A DNA stretch of 64,000 nt from Cyanodermella asteris (Eukaryota; Ascomycota; Lecanoromycetes; Ostropales; Stictidaceae): positions 3,337,166 through 3,401,165 of the forward strand of contig UYJD01000001.1 of assembly GCA_900618795.1 (NCBI GenBank), written 5' to 3'. A program made the position numbers and the translations under genes. The notes beneath the pieces were generated by a model. That model did not search any database, was not told the origin of the DNA, and saw only the letters and a list, made by a program, of their open reading frames with translations. Shown here in pieces: positions 54,927 through 64,000 of the stretch (positions are counted from its first letter, which is position 1; each line of letters opens with the position of its first letter).

Positions 54927-55622
54927 CTACGCCGGGTCGACCTCGGGAGTCGCATAGTCGACGTCCATGAAGCAGCTCCAGGCGGACTCGACGATTTCGC
55001 ACCACCAGTTAGTGAGACTGGGCTCGTTGGCGAGAAACTGGCTTGTATCGATCTTGCTGGCACCCGGAATCCGCCTGGGAGGCGTCCTCCGCTTGAAGAA
55101 TTGACGCACGGCGCGCAATTGAGGGCGCTTTGCTGACAGCGACGCCTCGGCATCCTCCTCCTCCTCCTTCTGCCTGGGCCGCTTCTTGGCAGAGCGCTCC
55201 GACGAATCGACCTCCATGGACTCATAGTCCACGTCCATGTCGTCGGCCTCTTCGTCTAAGTGGTAAAGTCAGTTTTACTTGTTTGACTTCCGGAACAGCA
55301 ATCAACTTACTGTCTACTTCCATCCTGCCGTCGCCAACCGACTCCCACCGAGTCCTCTGTGCCTCTGCGTGATGGTCAATTCATGTTCCAACAACATGAG
55401 TGTTGGATGTTGCATACCCTTCATGTTGAAGGTGGCTTTTCGAGGCAACCAGTGATGCGAGAATTCAGACTCGAGTGGATCGCGCGGATCCAAGCACATG
55501 TCGACATCCTTGACCGAAGGTGCCGCCTGAGAGACGCTGCCGTACATGTGGCTGTCTTTCAGCCCATCCATGCTCGAATCTGCGAGACCCCCGCACATCT
55601 CGTCAATGTTGCAAGAGGACAT
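54927..55622 (-). CDS. Hypothetical nuclear-type protein, three exons, 195 aa
   Basis: The model is exon 1 55622-55418, a 53-nt intron (GTATGC ... TTGACCATCACGCAG), exon 2 55364-55311, a 55-nt intron (GTAAGT ... ACTGACTTTACCACTTAG) and exon 3 55255-54927. The sum is 196 codons. The joins read TFNMK-EAQRTRWESVGDG and RMEVD-NEEADDMDVDYES. Exon 3 has two basic clusters likely to act as nuclear localisation signals (SAKKRPRQKEEEEDAE, FFKRRTPPRR) and the module KRPQLRAVRQFFKRR, ASKIDTSQFLANEPSL, WWCEIVESAWSCF. No family recognised. The module is repeated in frame after the stop, showing that this gene or its ancestor had a tandem repeat. Confidence 0.6.
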
Positions 55623-56724
55623 CTTGATGCTCTCTCAACAGCTTCTAGTGGATTGCTAGGTTGTCTATGCTGGTCAATATCGAAAGGTCGTTGAGGTTGT
55701 TGAGTGTTTTCGGGTAAGCTGGTGTCGAAAGTCGTCTTACAGGTGGTTGAAGGTCGAAACGACGACGAGGGGCCTGCTCAGAACTTTTATGCTTGTCCGG
55801 GGCTCCTTTCCGCAGCATGACTCTACTATGGTCTTTGTGGGCGTCGAGATTTTCAGTTGATGTGAATGATGGCCGGCCGCGGGCGGCGGGCACGGGCGCT
55901 GGCGGTCGATCATCTCGACGTTGTGAATTGCAAGTGGTGGGCAGTGCAGCGGAGGACTCAGACCAACGACGGTTACTGATTCGCGGGATCGCCCTTATCA
56001 GAGCTGCTCAAGGCTCGAGAATCATTGGTTCATCGAGTCCAAGAATGGATTATCTGAATGCGAACAACGATATGTTCCAGATTGGATGTGAGTCTAAGGA
56101 TAGACGACAAATACATCGTTGGGAGGCTGGGAAGGGTAGCGAATACTATGAGGTTGTTGCTCCGCAAGACGCGTCTACCACAGGACCTTAATGGTAGGAA
56201 ATGAATCTTGAAAGTGAATAATGAGGGCAGCGGGCCAGTGTCCAATCGCTTGATAGCCTTACCTGGAGTTTGAGCACAGAGAACATCTACGCTCAAGACA
56301 GACCTCCTGCATTACAGCCCATTACAGCACGATTAGCAAATGGGTTCAGATTGAGCTCCGATCAAAAATTACTCGACTTGAACCTTGGATGTCGAGTGCT
56401 GAGCTTTCTATGAGCTAAATGAGAGGCCAGGAGGCAGAGGGTTCTACGTTGTGACAGGTGAATGTTTGTTTATGGATTATTGTTACTATTCCTATGAAAC
56501 TCAAGCTCAGCCCAAGTGACCATGCAAGATCTTCTGCATGCGGTTCGATGACACAGCATCGTTCAATCTCCAAAATCTAAGAGTCGACAAGACGAGACCG
56601 CAAGTATCCAAGACTGCGTCACAGCCTAACATTTGTCGGTTCGAGATCCCGATGGTCGGAACATTGGTTGAGGAGGAGCCCGGCATCCTAACATCGTCAG
56701 ACGCATTTGGACTCCTTCCTGCGC
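55623..56724. other. 1.1-kb gene-free region
   Basis: Promoter of the 55622 gene and 3' flank of the 57681 gene. Nothing further recognised. Confidence 0.45.
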
Positions 56725-57681
56725 TCAGTTGGTCCAAACAGGCCAGCCCAAGAAATTGTCAGGAACCAGCTTCAGCTCGGAGTTCTGGTCAAACAAGACG
56801 GGTTCCTCCCGAGAGCCATTCTCGTTCATGTTATTATCGATGCAATGTGTCAACCACTCTTGAGACTTCGGATCTGCGATGGCAAGCCTGCCCCTGAAAG
56901 CCCCCGGACCGTTCCTCTTCAAGACTGCTTGGTACGCTCGGGGTTCCATCTCCAGCACGGTATAATCTTCGACGTTCTTCAGGATCGGAGGACCAGGAAT
57001 GGCCTCGCGATGATTCGGCTCGCGAAGGGTGCCACTGCAGAGCTTCGGCGGATCGCACTCGTCGAACTCGCGTACCTGCGGGCCGGCGGGTTCCTTGTTC
57101 AGGTATGCTTCGCGCTCCCTTTCGATATCCCTTTTGATCGCCTCTTGGTCCTCGACTCCCACGCCGTTCAGAGGATCAAATATCGTCGTGACCGTCCAAG
57201 CCTCACAGTTCTGGAGTTGAATCTTGGACCACCGCTCCGGAGGCCAGGTACGTGCTTTGAAGCGAATTTTCTGGGTCATCGTCAGTCTATTCTCGAGGGT
57301 CCGCAGCTTCTGCAGCACGCCCCATTTGGCGCGCTCGTACCCGCCGTCCAGTCTTCGACGAACCGGATCGCCGAACGGGCTGCCAAGGTTCTGGAACTCT
57401 GGCCCGTCACCGGACGTCAGCAGGATCTCCCGGCATTCTCTGAGATACCAGAAAAGGGTCTTTCTGTCGTTGCGATGCGTTTTCACCCAGGAAGCACCCC
57501 ACTCGTGCTTGAGTTTCCAATTGATCTTCTCTGTCCATTCGCGGAAGTCTTTGATGCCCTTCCACGTTGCGGGCCTCCCCCTCGGTAATGGTAAGACTTT
57601 GGGCTTCTTGGGGGTGCGGAGGAGATGTTTGTTCAAGCCGCTGTAGCGTAAGAACGTGAGTATGAACTGCTTTGGAGCCAT
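56725..57681 (-). CDS. Hypothetical protein, 318 aa
   Basis: An intronless frame from ATG 57681. Composition is strongly protein-like, rich in Trp, Lys, Arg and Glu: DFREWTEKINWKLKHEWG, TLFWYLRECREILL, GYERAKWGVLQKLRTLENRL, PGPPILKNVEDYTVLE. It is probably alpha-helical in the first 200 residues and less ordered after. There is no signal peptide or membrane segment. No family recognised, and no transposase or polymerase motif is visible. It has a possible basic nuclear signal near residues 22-37 (RTPKKPKVLPLPRGRPA). Confidence 0.6.
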   Translation of the reverse strand: MAPKQFILTFLRYSGLNKHLLRTPKKPKVLPLPRGRPATWKGIKDFREWTEKINWKLKHEWGASWVKTHRNDRKTLFWYLRECREILLTSGDGPEFQNLGSPFGDPVRRRLDGGYERAKWGVLQKLRTLENRLTMTQKIRFKARTWPPERWSKIQLQNCEAWTVTTIFDPLNGVGVEDQEAIKRDIEREREAYLNKEPAGPQVREFDECDPPKLCSGTLREPNHREAIPGPPILKNVEDYTVLEMEPRAYQAVLKRNGPGAFRGRLAIADPKSQEWLTHCIDNNMNENGSREEPVLFDQNSELKLVPDNFLGWPVWTN

Positions 57682-58879
57682 AACTTGGTGTTTGAGTTGC
57701 TTGCCGTCTCCACGTCTTGAACTCTTGCTGCTGTGTGCAGAGCCTTGCTGAGTTGTTGTAAGTGGCCGAGTTTCAGTGATTCTGGTTGTTAGCAGCGATC
57801 ACAGAAGGGATGAGATGTGTAGAAGCGATGGAGAGCGCTACGAAACTTTGGGGACTTGAGCCACTTGCGTGTTCATATATCGTGTTCATGCAGATCCTCG
57901 ATTCACGATTCATTCGTGACGCTGGGAGATAGCTACGTGTCGGTGACGGGGCCAGCGTGAGAGTACACATACAGGCATATTGTTCTTTCTTTTACACCGA
58001 ACAACAGTTCTCGAAAAACGAAGTAACGCGTGTATAATGATGGATATTTTGGGGAATCATCAGAAATGCATCAGCCTTGCATCGACTGCTTTGTCAATAT
58101 CAGATTGTACCGAAGGAAAGTCCGGATTCTAACACTCGCAGCTGCAGTATCGCACCAAAAGAAATAATGAGATTGTAGTGTATGGTGACTCGACGAGCCA
58201 TGACTGACTCCAATCCCTAGAGACACCATTCGTAGTGCGGGTCCATTCCTGCGTTCTCCGTGAAGGTTCTAAGGTCATGGCGCGGCACGCCGGCATGAAT
58301 TGTAGGCTTCACCTGCATATGACCCGGTTGGGAAGAACGGGCTTGGCGCCGTCAAGCTTTCGCTGACGCAAGCTCATCCGTACAGCCATAATGCGGCCAG
58401 AGGCAAAGTTCCCTGCTGTATGACAAGCTTCTGTTCTAGAGCATCGTCACTTTGCGCAACAAGTCGACGTCAATCGCTTGATCAACGCGCCAGAGGCGCC
58501 GAAGCGTGCAGCGCGTATGCATAATCTCATCCAACCAAGCGGAAGATGGGCGGAATCTGAGCACACTTGGCCACTGAAAAGCTGCGTTACAGATAGTGGA
58601 GGTGAATTTTGATATTATAGGATCATTAATGATAAATGTCAAAGTCGGCACCAACCGAGTCAGTGTCCGCAAATCCATCCAAGTCGACGCCTGAACACAA
58701 TCTGATGAAACTGTTCCAATCCTTCAAAAAAGCGATTTTAACGACAAGCTCGTAGACGAAGCAGTATCGAGAGCGCCACGATGCCAAAACAACTGAACAT
58801 TCACTCTGCCAGCACGGTCGAGCGCTCGCCGGCCTGCACTCATCAAGACCGAGCTTCGAAATGTCAAAAGCTGACCGAT
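57682..58879. other. 1.2-kb gene-free region
   Basis: Promoter of the 57681 gene and 3' flank of the 60283 gene; the middle is A/T-richer than the surroundings. An 86-codon minus frame at 58626-58886 overlaps the end of the next gene and is not supported. Confidence 0.45.
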
Positions 58880-60283
58880 CTAACAAATGATAGCAGTCCG
58901 AGAGGAGACCCCACGGTTATGCGCCGGCATTACCGACCTATGCGTCGCCGATCGACCTATGAAAACTTCCCTGCTTCCCAGGTCAGCCTGCTGAAACTGC
59001 TCGCGAACCAAGCCACGAAGCGTCTGATCCATCTCGCTAAGCTGTGCCTGTCCAGCAGACGTTGGCTTTGACGTACCAGCAGCATCTAGAGTCTCCGTGT
59101 GCTTACTTCTCAGATCAAGAACCTTGTCCCTTTGCTTTTGCATCTGCATTTTCTTCCTGTTGAACCTGAACTCGGCCTTTTCGACGCTGTCTTCGGTGAC
59201 TTTTTCTGAGGAGTGCGCGTCGAGGATCAGGTTGCAGCCGGAGAGGAGGTTGCCTTCCTCGACGGTCACGAGGTGGTCGTATGCTTCTTGCGTGAACGCT
59301 GTCTTGGGTAGGTGACGGGTCTTCTTCAGGGCTGATTTGAGGGGCGTGCTCGGGGCGCGTTGTGGAGAGGAAGCCGAAGCCGGGGTGGTAGTGTAGATGG
59401 TGGGCAGGTGAGCGGGAGACCGGGGGATTCCACTTGCGTCGCGGCCGTGCGTGATCAAGTTGCAGGCACGGGGTGCTTCATTATAGTCGAAGACGACTAC
59501 GCTTTTGAGTGCTTCCTTTTCGATGACCTCACCTCTGGACTCCTTGTGGCCGCTTATGATCATCATCACGGAGCGGGACCAGCTGACTGCTTTGGCTTTG
59601 GCGCGTTTCGAACACACAGCTGTCAAAGCTGACGACCGGGACGGGGCTGGCGTGACGATCTCAGGCTTCTTTCGCTGTGCAGCTGCGGTGTCCAACTTCA
59701 GTGGTAGACCACGACGGCTGCTCGAAGGACCCGAGCTCGATGAACTAATCTGCGGCTCTGGATGAGGAGTTCCAGGGCGGCGAGATGGCCTGCTCAGGGG
59801 CTGAGTCAATGATGTTCGAGTACCGTCCAATTCTCTAATCGCTCTGCGAGTGCTCGACGCGACTTGCTCGGGCGAAGGAGCGCCATATGCGTGGTTTGGG
59901 TTCTCAGTCGGGTACGGCTTGCGGAGCGGTGGTTGTCTCCGGAATTTATGGTCGACGCCAACCGGTCCTGGGGCACTGTTGTGCTTCCGCGTGCTTTGAG
60001 CTACAAAGGCTTGTCGCGGAGGCTCATTGCTCTTCATGCGTGGAAGTTCCACGGCTTGTGTTGGGGGTTTATTGTTCTCCAACCCGAAAAGCTCAGCGAA
60101 GAATCGCCCGGCCTTGACACGCTTCGAGGTCGATGCAGTCAGACACGGTTCCGATTTGGAGAGCTTGTTGTGGGGTTGTGGGTTGGGATGGGCAGCCGGC
60201 TTTGGCACATCATTCTGAGGGCATGGCCGTGAGTAATTTGTGACTGGTACCGGCAGGGACGTTTGCTTCGGTCCGGAAGACAT
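58880..60283 (-). CDS. Hypothetical disordered protein, 467 aa
   Basis: An intronless frame from ATG 60283. The protein is mostly low-complexity Pro/Ser/Arg-rich and probably intrinsically disordered. More ordered segments are RFFAELFGL (about 61-69), SVVVFDYNEAPRACNLI and a C-terminal helical part (FRFNRKKMQMQKQRDKVLDL, EMDQTLRGLVREQFQQAD) that may form a coiled coil. Multiple SP/TP sites suggest phosphorylation. No signal peptide and no recognised family. The composition resembles cytoskeletal or signalling scaffold proteins, but that is only an impression. Confidence 0.6.
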   Translation of the reverse strand: MSSGPKQTSLPVPVTNYSRPCPQNDVPKPAAHPNPQPHNKLSKSEPCLTASTSKRVKAGRFFAELFGLENNKPPTQAVELPRMKSNEPPRQAFVAQSTRKHNSAPGPVGVDHKFRRQPPLRKPYPTENPNHAYGAPSPEQVASSTRRAIRELDGTRTSLTQPLSRPSRRPGTPHPEPQISSSSSGPSSSRRGLPLKLDTAAAQRKKPEIVTPAPSRSSALTAVCSKRAKAKAVSWSRSVMMIISGHKESRGEVIEKEALKSVVVFDYNEAPRACNLITHGRDASGIPRSPAHLPTIYTTTPASASSPQRAPSTPLKSALKKTRHLPKTAFTQEAYDHLVTVEEGNLLSGCNLILDAHSSEKVTEDSVEKAEFRFNRKKMQMQKQRDKVLDLRSKHTETLDAAGTSKPTSAGQAQLSEMDQTLRGLVREQFQQADLGSREVFIGRSATHRSVMPAHNRGVSSRTAIIC

Positions 60284-60905
60284 GTCGTCGGATTATGATG
60301 GAACTTCTCGGGTAGACTAGTGTCTCGGACAACTCAAGCAGTGCTCAGCACCGGCTTCAGGTATTCAAGTTCTAGTCTCCTGTGAAATATCGCCAGTGGC
60401 CGTCAAAAGAAAGGTTAAGACGGTCGGGCTGCCGAACTGATGGAACTCTGACTGGGCTTGTTTTAACCAAGTTGGTCGGAGCGAACAAATACATTGTGCG
60501 ATACAATAGTCGAGTAGGATTTGTATATGGGGAGCAAGGCTTTAGGAGGAGCTCAGCGACAACGCTCGATCAACAAAGGAATTACAAGACGGATCGTAAA
60601 TTCAACCACACGGGCGCCGTGGTTCATGATATTCACCAGTATCCGGCACCAGAATTCCGATGCACAAAAAGGGAAAAATCGTTGTTCAGCGTAGCCCGAA
60701 AGAGTGACATCGAAGCTGGAAATGTAAACGACGGTTGGAATGATCCATACTGGTGGTGGCACCGCGACAGACAATGTCTTTGTTCGATACACGTTGAGTT
60801 TCGCACGTCGCGGGCCGGCCGTGAGCGAGCACGAAGAAACGTCGATGAAGCCAATCGCTCAGCACATTCACCGAACCAAGATTCAACGCACATCTCACTG
60901 CTCAT
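60284..60905. other. Intergenic, 0.6 kb
   Basis: Promoter of the 60283 gene at the left and 3' flank of the next minus-strand gene at the right. The plus-strand frame 60382-61188 is the shadow of that gene's repeat region and is not called. Confidence 0.4.
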
Positions 60906-61021
60906 TCAAAACATCACAGCTCCAATCGTCGCGCCCACCACCAACCCCGGCCCCGCCGTCAACGCCACCACATCACCCAAACTCCGACTCCTCGCAACCC
61001 CGCCGGCGCTCGTCGTCGTCG

Positions 61022-61052
<31 letters not shown>

Positions 61053-61392
61053 TACAGCCGTCCTCGTCGTCGTAGCCGGGTACATGACCTGCGTATACTT
61101 CGCTTGGCCCACCGTGGCCCGTCTGCACTGCGCATTGTTCGTGCCGGTGGGCACGGAAGCTTGGGTAGAGGCCAAGTACACCTCGTAGCCCTCGCAGCTG
61201 AGCGCGCCGGGGACCATGCTGTCGACACCCGGGTTCGTGCCCCCGCCGCTCAGATCGCCGGGACAACAGACTTTTCGTGCTCAGGAAGTCGATCGGGCGG
61301 TTGCCGTCTGGGCAGGGGCTGCTGGTCGCTGCGGAAGCGGGGGATAGGAGGGAAGATGCGAGGGTCAGGGAGTGGCAGGAGATGAAAATCAT
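60906..61392 (-). CDS. Small secreted Cys-containing protein with trinucleotide repeat; one-base frame change
   Basis: ATG 61392 begins MIFISCHSLTLASSLLSPASA, a signal peptide, then ATSSPCPDGNRPIDFLSTK. After that, the protein-like continuation CCPGDLSGGGTNPGVDSMVPGA, LSCEGYEVYLAST and AQCRRATVGQAKYTQ is one base out of frame. The shift coincides with a run of four T on the plus strand (61272-61275). The distal part contains the microsatellite (10 Met codons then 4 Thr) and ends in LGDVVALTAGPGLVVGATIGAVMF, a good GPI-attachment tail. The total length is 161 codons plus the stop and one extra base. It could be a sequencing or real frameshift. As the sequence stands, the frame from the ATG would read the repeat as poly-Asp and stop soon after. 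No family recognised. Confidence 0.5.
61011..61052. repeat. Trinucleotide microsatellite (CGT)4(CAT)10
   Basis: A perfect 3-bp repeat: four CGT followed by ten CAT units on the plus strand. On the minus strand it lies in the coding part of the small secreted protein. Length variation in steps of three would not change frame. Confidence 0.95.
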
Positions 61393-62185
61393 GGTCAAGA
61401 AGAACTTGAGAAATGGATATGTGCGCTGTCGGCTGAGGAGTGTAGTTAAAGAGAGAAAAAAGAAAAAAGCTGATTTGTGGAATGTGGCAATCCAATAAAC
61501 TTCACCAGATCATCGGTAGTAAAATAAGACATAACGTGCAGGATACCACGACGGAATTTGTACTCGACCTACAGGCCTCGTTGAGGCTGCCATGCTGACC
61601 GGCGTGCACGCGTTCGCCTCGTTGCTCCAGTGCGAACGCTGTGGAGGAAGGTAGAGGTTTGTCGGCCGCAGGGCTGAAGGGTCCGCGGCCAAGATCGTTT
61701 CAACCGTATACGGAGCTCAGCACCTGATGGTAAAATGTAGTAGCAGTCGATTCTTGGGCCAACGATGCAAACGCGCTGCAGAACCGTATGTAGTCGCCGT
61801 GCAGGGAAAGTGTTACACTCAGCCGTCGATTAGTAAACACACCAAACATGGCGTGCTACCACGAACGAATCAGAACATTGAAATGCAGAGGCTGTAAATT
61901 CCTGGCCGCTGCTCGCGTTCGTCCATTAGCTAGCCAACCAACGACCTGGAATTGTATGGACGAATGCATTATAGTTGACAGCTGCGTCAATTGCGCGATA
62001 GGCATTCCTATCTGCATCGTTGAATATCGAAACCCCCGTTGAATGATTCACAGCCAGAAAGCCTCTTGCTTCTGTTGCACAGTATAGCGCTGCTGGCACC
62101 GGCGATGAAAACCACACGGTTATGAATTGCATTATTGTATTCATACAGCATTGATGAAGCCGTTTCGGTCATTCCATCCTTTAAT
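61393..62185. other. Intergenic, 0.8 kb
   Basis: Promoter of the small secreted protein gene and 3' flank of the spartin-like gene. A 64-codon plus frame with several Cys (61848-62042) has no signal peptide or support. Confidence 0.4.
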
Positions 62186-63860
62186 CTACCTGTACTTTGT
62201 ATCGTTCACACGGCTGCCAGCTCCTGATGGATCAGAATAAGGTGGAGGAGCTGAGCCCGCACCACTCGCCGCACTTGCCTGAGCATATGCCTGAAGTCTG
62301 GCAGCTTCGAGAGCGCTCGTCGGCGTGCTCCCAGAGGCCGGCGACTGGACGCTGGAGCCGCTGTGTAACTTCTCCTTCGCGTCCTGGGGCATCTGGCCAC
62401 CATCGCCTTCTCCGACCACCAACTGCTCGCCGTTTGGCATCTTACCCACGACCATGCCCTTGGCCACGCTCTTTAGCACTGCTTTCCTGCTGACACCAGT
62501 CGCGTCAACGTAGACGAGACCGACGTTTCGCACTCCACCGGCGAGGCCGCCAGCGACCTTACCAGCTTCGGGGCCCCATCTATGGCTGACTATAGTGCTG
62601 CTTGCAGTAGCACCTGTGTTCAGCAGATGCTTTGCGCTCTGCTCAACACCGTCCATGATGGTACTGAATGCAATCATACTCTTGTTCAGCACACTAGGCT
62701 TGTATTCAGCAGGCGGCAAAGGTCGGCCATGCTTATCAAGGCCTCCGCTGGTCGCCGCAGTCTTGCTGTGCTTGTCTTGGTCTTTTCTGGCGAGTTTCGC
62801 CCCAAAGCTCTGGGCGACCTTGCCAAGTTGTCCGACAGTCTGCGCCGAGAGACCGACGGCGCCATGTGTCAAGTTGTTAAGCTTCCGAACGCGCTCTTGA
62901 GTCGCCGGTGAGAAGGTCATTGGCTTTGCGTTCGGTTTTGTCTTGGATGTGAATGCGTTTGCCCCAGACGTTATCGCTGAGGCAATACCGCTGGACCCAG
63001 TCACGATCAGTCGTGATGCCATTGCCGCGTTTTGTACGATTCGAGAATTCTTGTAAGCCGGGTGTCTCGCCATCTGCAGATACTCGTCCGAGATTGGAGC
63101 AACAGTAATTCGGTTCGGATGGCCTTCAGTTGGCATTTCTATCTCGACCGGGTCTATTCGAGTTAGTCTTAGAGCATCAACTGTCCGAGGGTATGCTTAA
63201 CTCACTCTTGTCGCCTGGCTTGACGCCCGTCTTCTCGTCAATGTCGTAGCCTTCACCGAGCTCACCCACCACACTCCCATCTTCCTCGTCAATCAAGACG
63301 ATGTGACCGTGGTGGTCGCCCTTAACAAGACCACCACTGCCACCAATGTATCCTTCACCAGGCTTGTATTGAGATGGGTCGTATGGCACCACACCTTTGC
63401 CTTCTGGTACCGGCTTGTTCTCCATGAAAGCCGTGCATTGCGCAAGAATCGTCTCGAACGTATCAATCTCTTCTTGGCTCACCCGATCCGTACCACTGCC
63501 GATCTTCGGAAACTCGATGCGCGTAAATGCGCCAGCTTCAGGTCCGAGATCCCAACGTGGAATCAGGTACGATCGCGGTGGCTGATGGAAGACTTGAGTT
63601 GTAGCGGGCATGGGGATGTCAAGCTCTGGAGGTAGGTGGAGGTGAAGGTAGAAGTCTTCCTCGGGGCTCAATGGCCTGGCACCGGGCTCATCCTGGGCCA
63701 GTATGTCCGTATGATCATCGTCGTTGGCTGTCGGGACGAGCAGTAGACTGAGAGTCTGAGGTCCCGACGGCGTCAAGGAGGATTCCGAGCCATTCTGAAT
63801 GTGGTAGGCATTGATGTTTGTGACGCTATATAGCAAACGGGGATCGTGTTTGGTCGACAT
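62186..63860 (-). CDS. Spartin-like senescence-domain protein
   Basis: Exon 1 is 63860-63206, a 52-nt intron is 63154-63205 (GTGAGT ... GACTAACTCGAATAG), and exon 2 is 63153-62186; the product is 540 aa. The N-terminal half has a beta-rich region (LYSVTNINAYHIQNG, LSLLLVPTAN, DFYLHLHLPPELDIP). The C-terminal senescence domain (Pfam family shared by plant ERD7 and animal spartin) spans about 235-470: RIVQNAAMASRLIVTGSSGIASAI, LTHGAVGLSAQTVGQLG, SMIAFSTIMDGVEQSAKHLL, VSHRWGPEAGKVAGGLAGGV. Gly/Ala-rich amphipathic helices suit lipid-droplet or membrane binding. The tail has PPPY (in SAPPPYSDPSG), a PPxY motif. Human spartin binds Nedd4-type ligases through such a motif; the role here is inferred. 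Confidence 0.85.
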
Positions 63861-64000
63861 GATGAGTGAGCGGAAGCAGGATACTCAATGGGCACAATGC
63901 AGGAGGGTGATGGCTCCTCGAGGGGTCGAAGGCTAGAGGAGGTGATTATCTAGGAGGGCAAGGCGCTACTGCAATCGATCGCTGCCTGCATGGAGGCGAC

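Noticed and set aside
54710-55225. 171-codon minus-strand open frame over the duplicated module
   Set aside because: It is a shifted frame of the repeat gene. The frame called has consistent module conservation between the copies, splice sites and nuclear-type motifs.
56638-56656. GGTTCGAGATCC, a tRNA B-box-like sequence
   Set aside because: No A box at the right distance and no cloverleaf can be drawn.
56725-57681. Hypothetical 318-aa gene as a transposon-derived protein
   Set aside because: No transposase, reverse-transcriptase or integrase motif and no flanking repeats visible.
61848-62042. 64-codon Cys-containing plus-strand frame as a small secreted effector
   Set aside because: No signal peptide, irregular Cys spacing, and it lies in a 3' flanking region.

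Overview
The window looks like nuclear DNA of a filamentous ascomycete (Pezizomycotina; probably a Dothideomycete, though I cannot fix the lineage). The genes are mostly monocistronic and lie on both strands. Coding exons are interrupted by short GT-AG introns, about 45-160 nt, often with a CTGAC/CTAAC branch point. The families fit such a fungus: a HET-domain protein, DUF2235 hydrolase, fungal cytochromes P450, GH27 alpha-galactosidase, Nas2/PSMD9, an arrestin-related adaptor, a spartin-like senescence-domain protein and a class I photolyase. Exon joins were worked out by eye. For each multi-exon gene called intact, I checked that the exon lengths add up to a whole number of codons.

Layout. 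1-5.5 kb: two unrecognised genes (the second with an in-frame TGA) and the proteasome chaperone Nas2. 6-9.8 kb: a secreted type-B carboxylesterase and a small GPI-anchored wall protein with four DGQPQ repeats. 13.3-18.7 kb: a DUF2235 hydrolase convergent with an arrestin-like adaptor. 21.1-24.7 kb: an unknown membrane-associated protein and a secreted GH27 alpha-galactosidase. 26.5-28.9 kb: a secreted Vps62-like protein and a decayed capsule-type glycosyltransferase. 31-43 kb: an accessory block with two P450s, an SDR, two tandem F-box paralogues (one with an in-frame stop), a small membrane protein and two unrecognised proteins. 44.1-48.4 kb: a photolyase and a HET protein. 50-53 kb: a secreted protein whose mature form starts with His, with a long Ser/Thr/Ala tail. 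54.7-61.4 kb: four unrecognised genes, one with a duplicated C-terminal module and one with a poly-Met/poly-Asp microsatellite. 62.2-63.9 kb: a spartin-like protein.

How the genes may work together. Most are independent housekeeping or secreted functions. The 31-41 kb block (P450, P450, SDR, with the second P450 and the SDR transcribed divergently) could be a small tailoring-enzyme cluster, but no PKS, NRPS or terpene synthase is visible. Several genes carry isolated lesions: single TGA codons, short tandem duplications, or a one-base homopolymer shift. This suggests relaxed selection on accessory genes, or draft-sequence errors. No convincing tRNA, rRNA, CRISPR array or intact mobile element was found.
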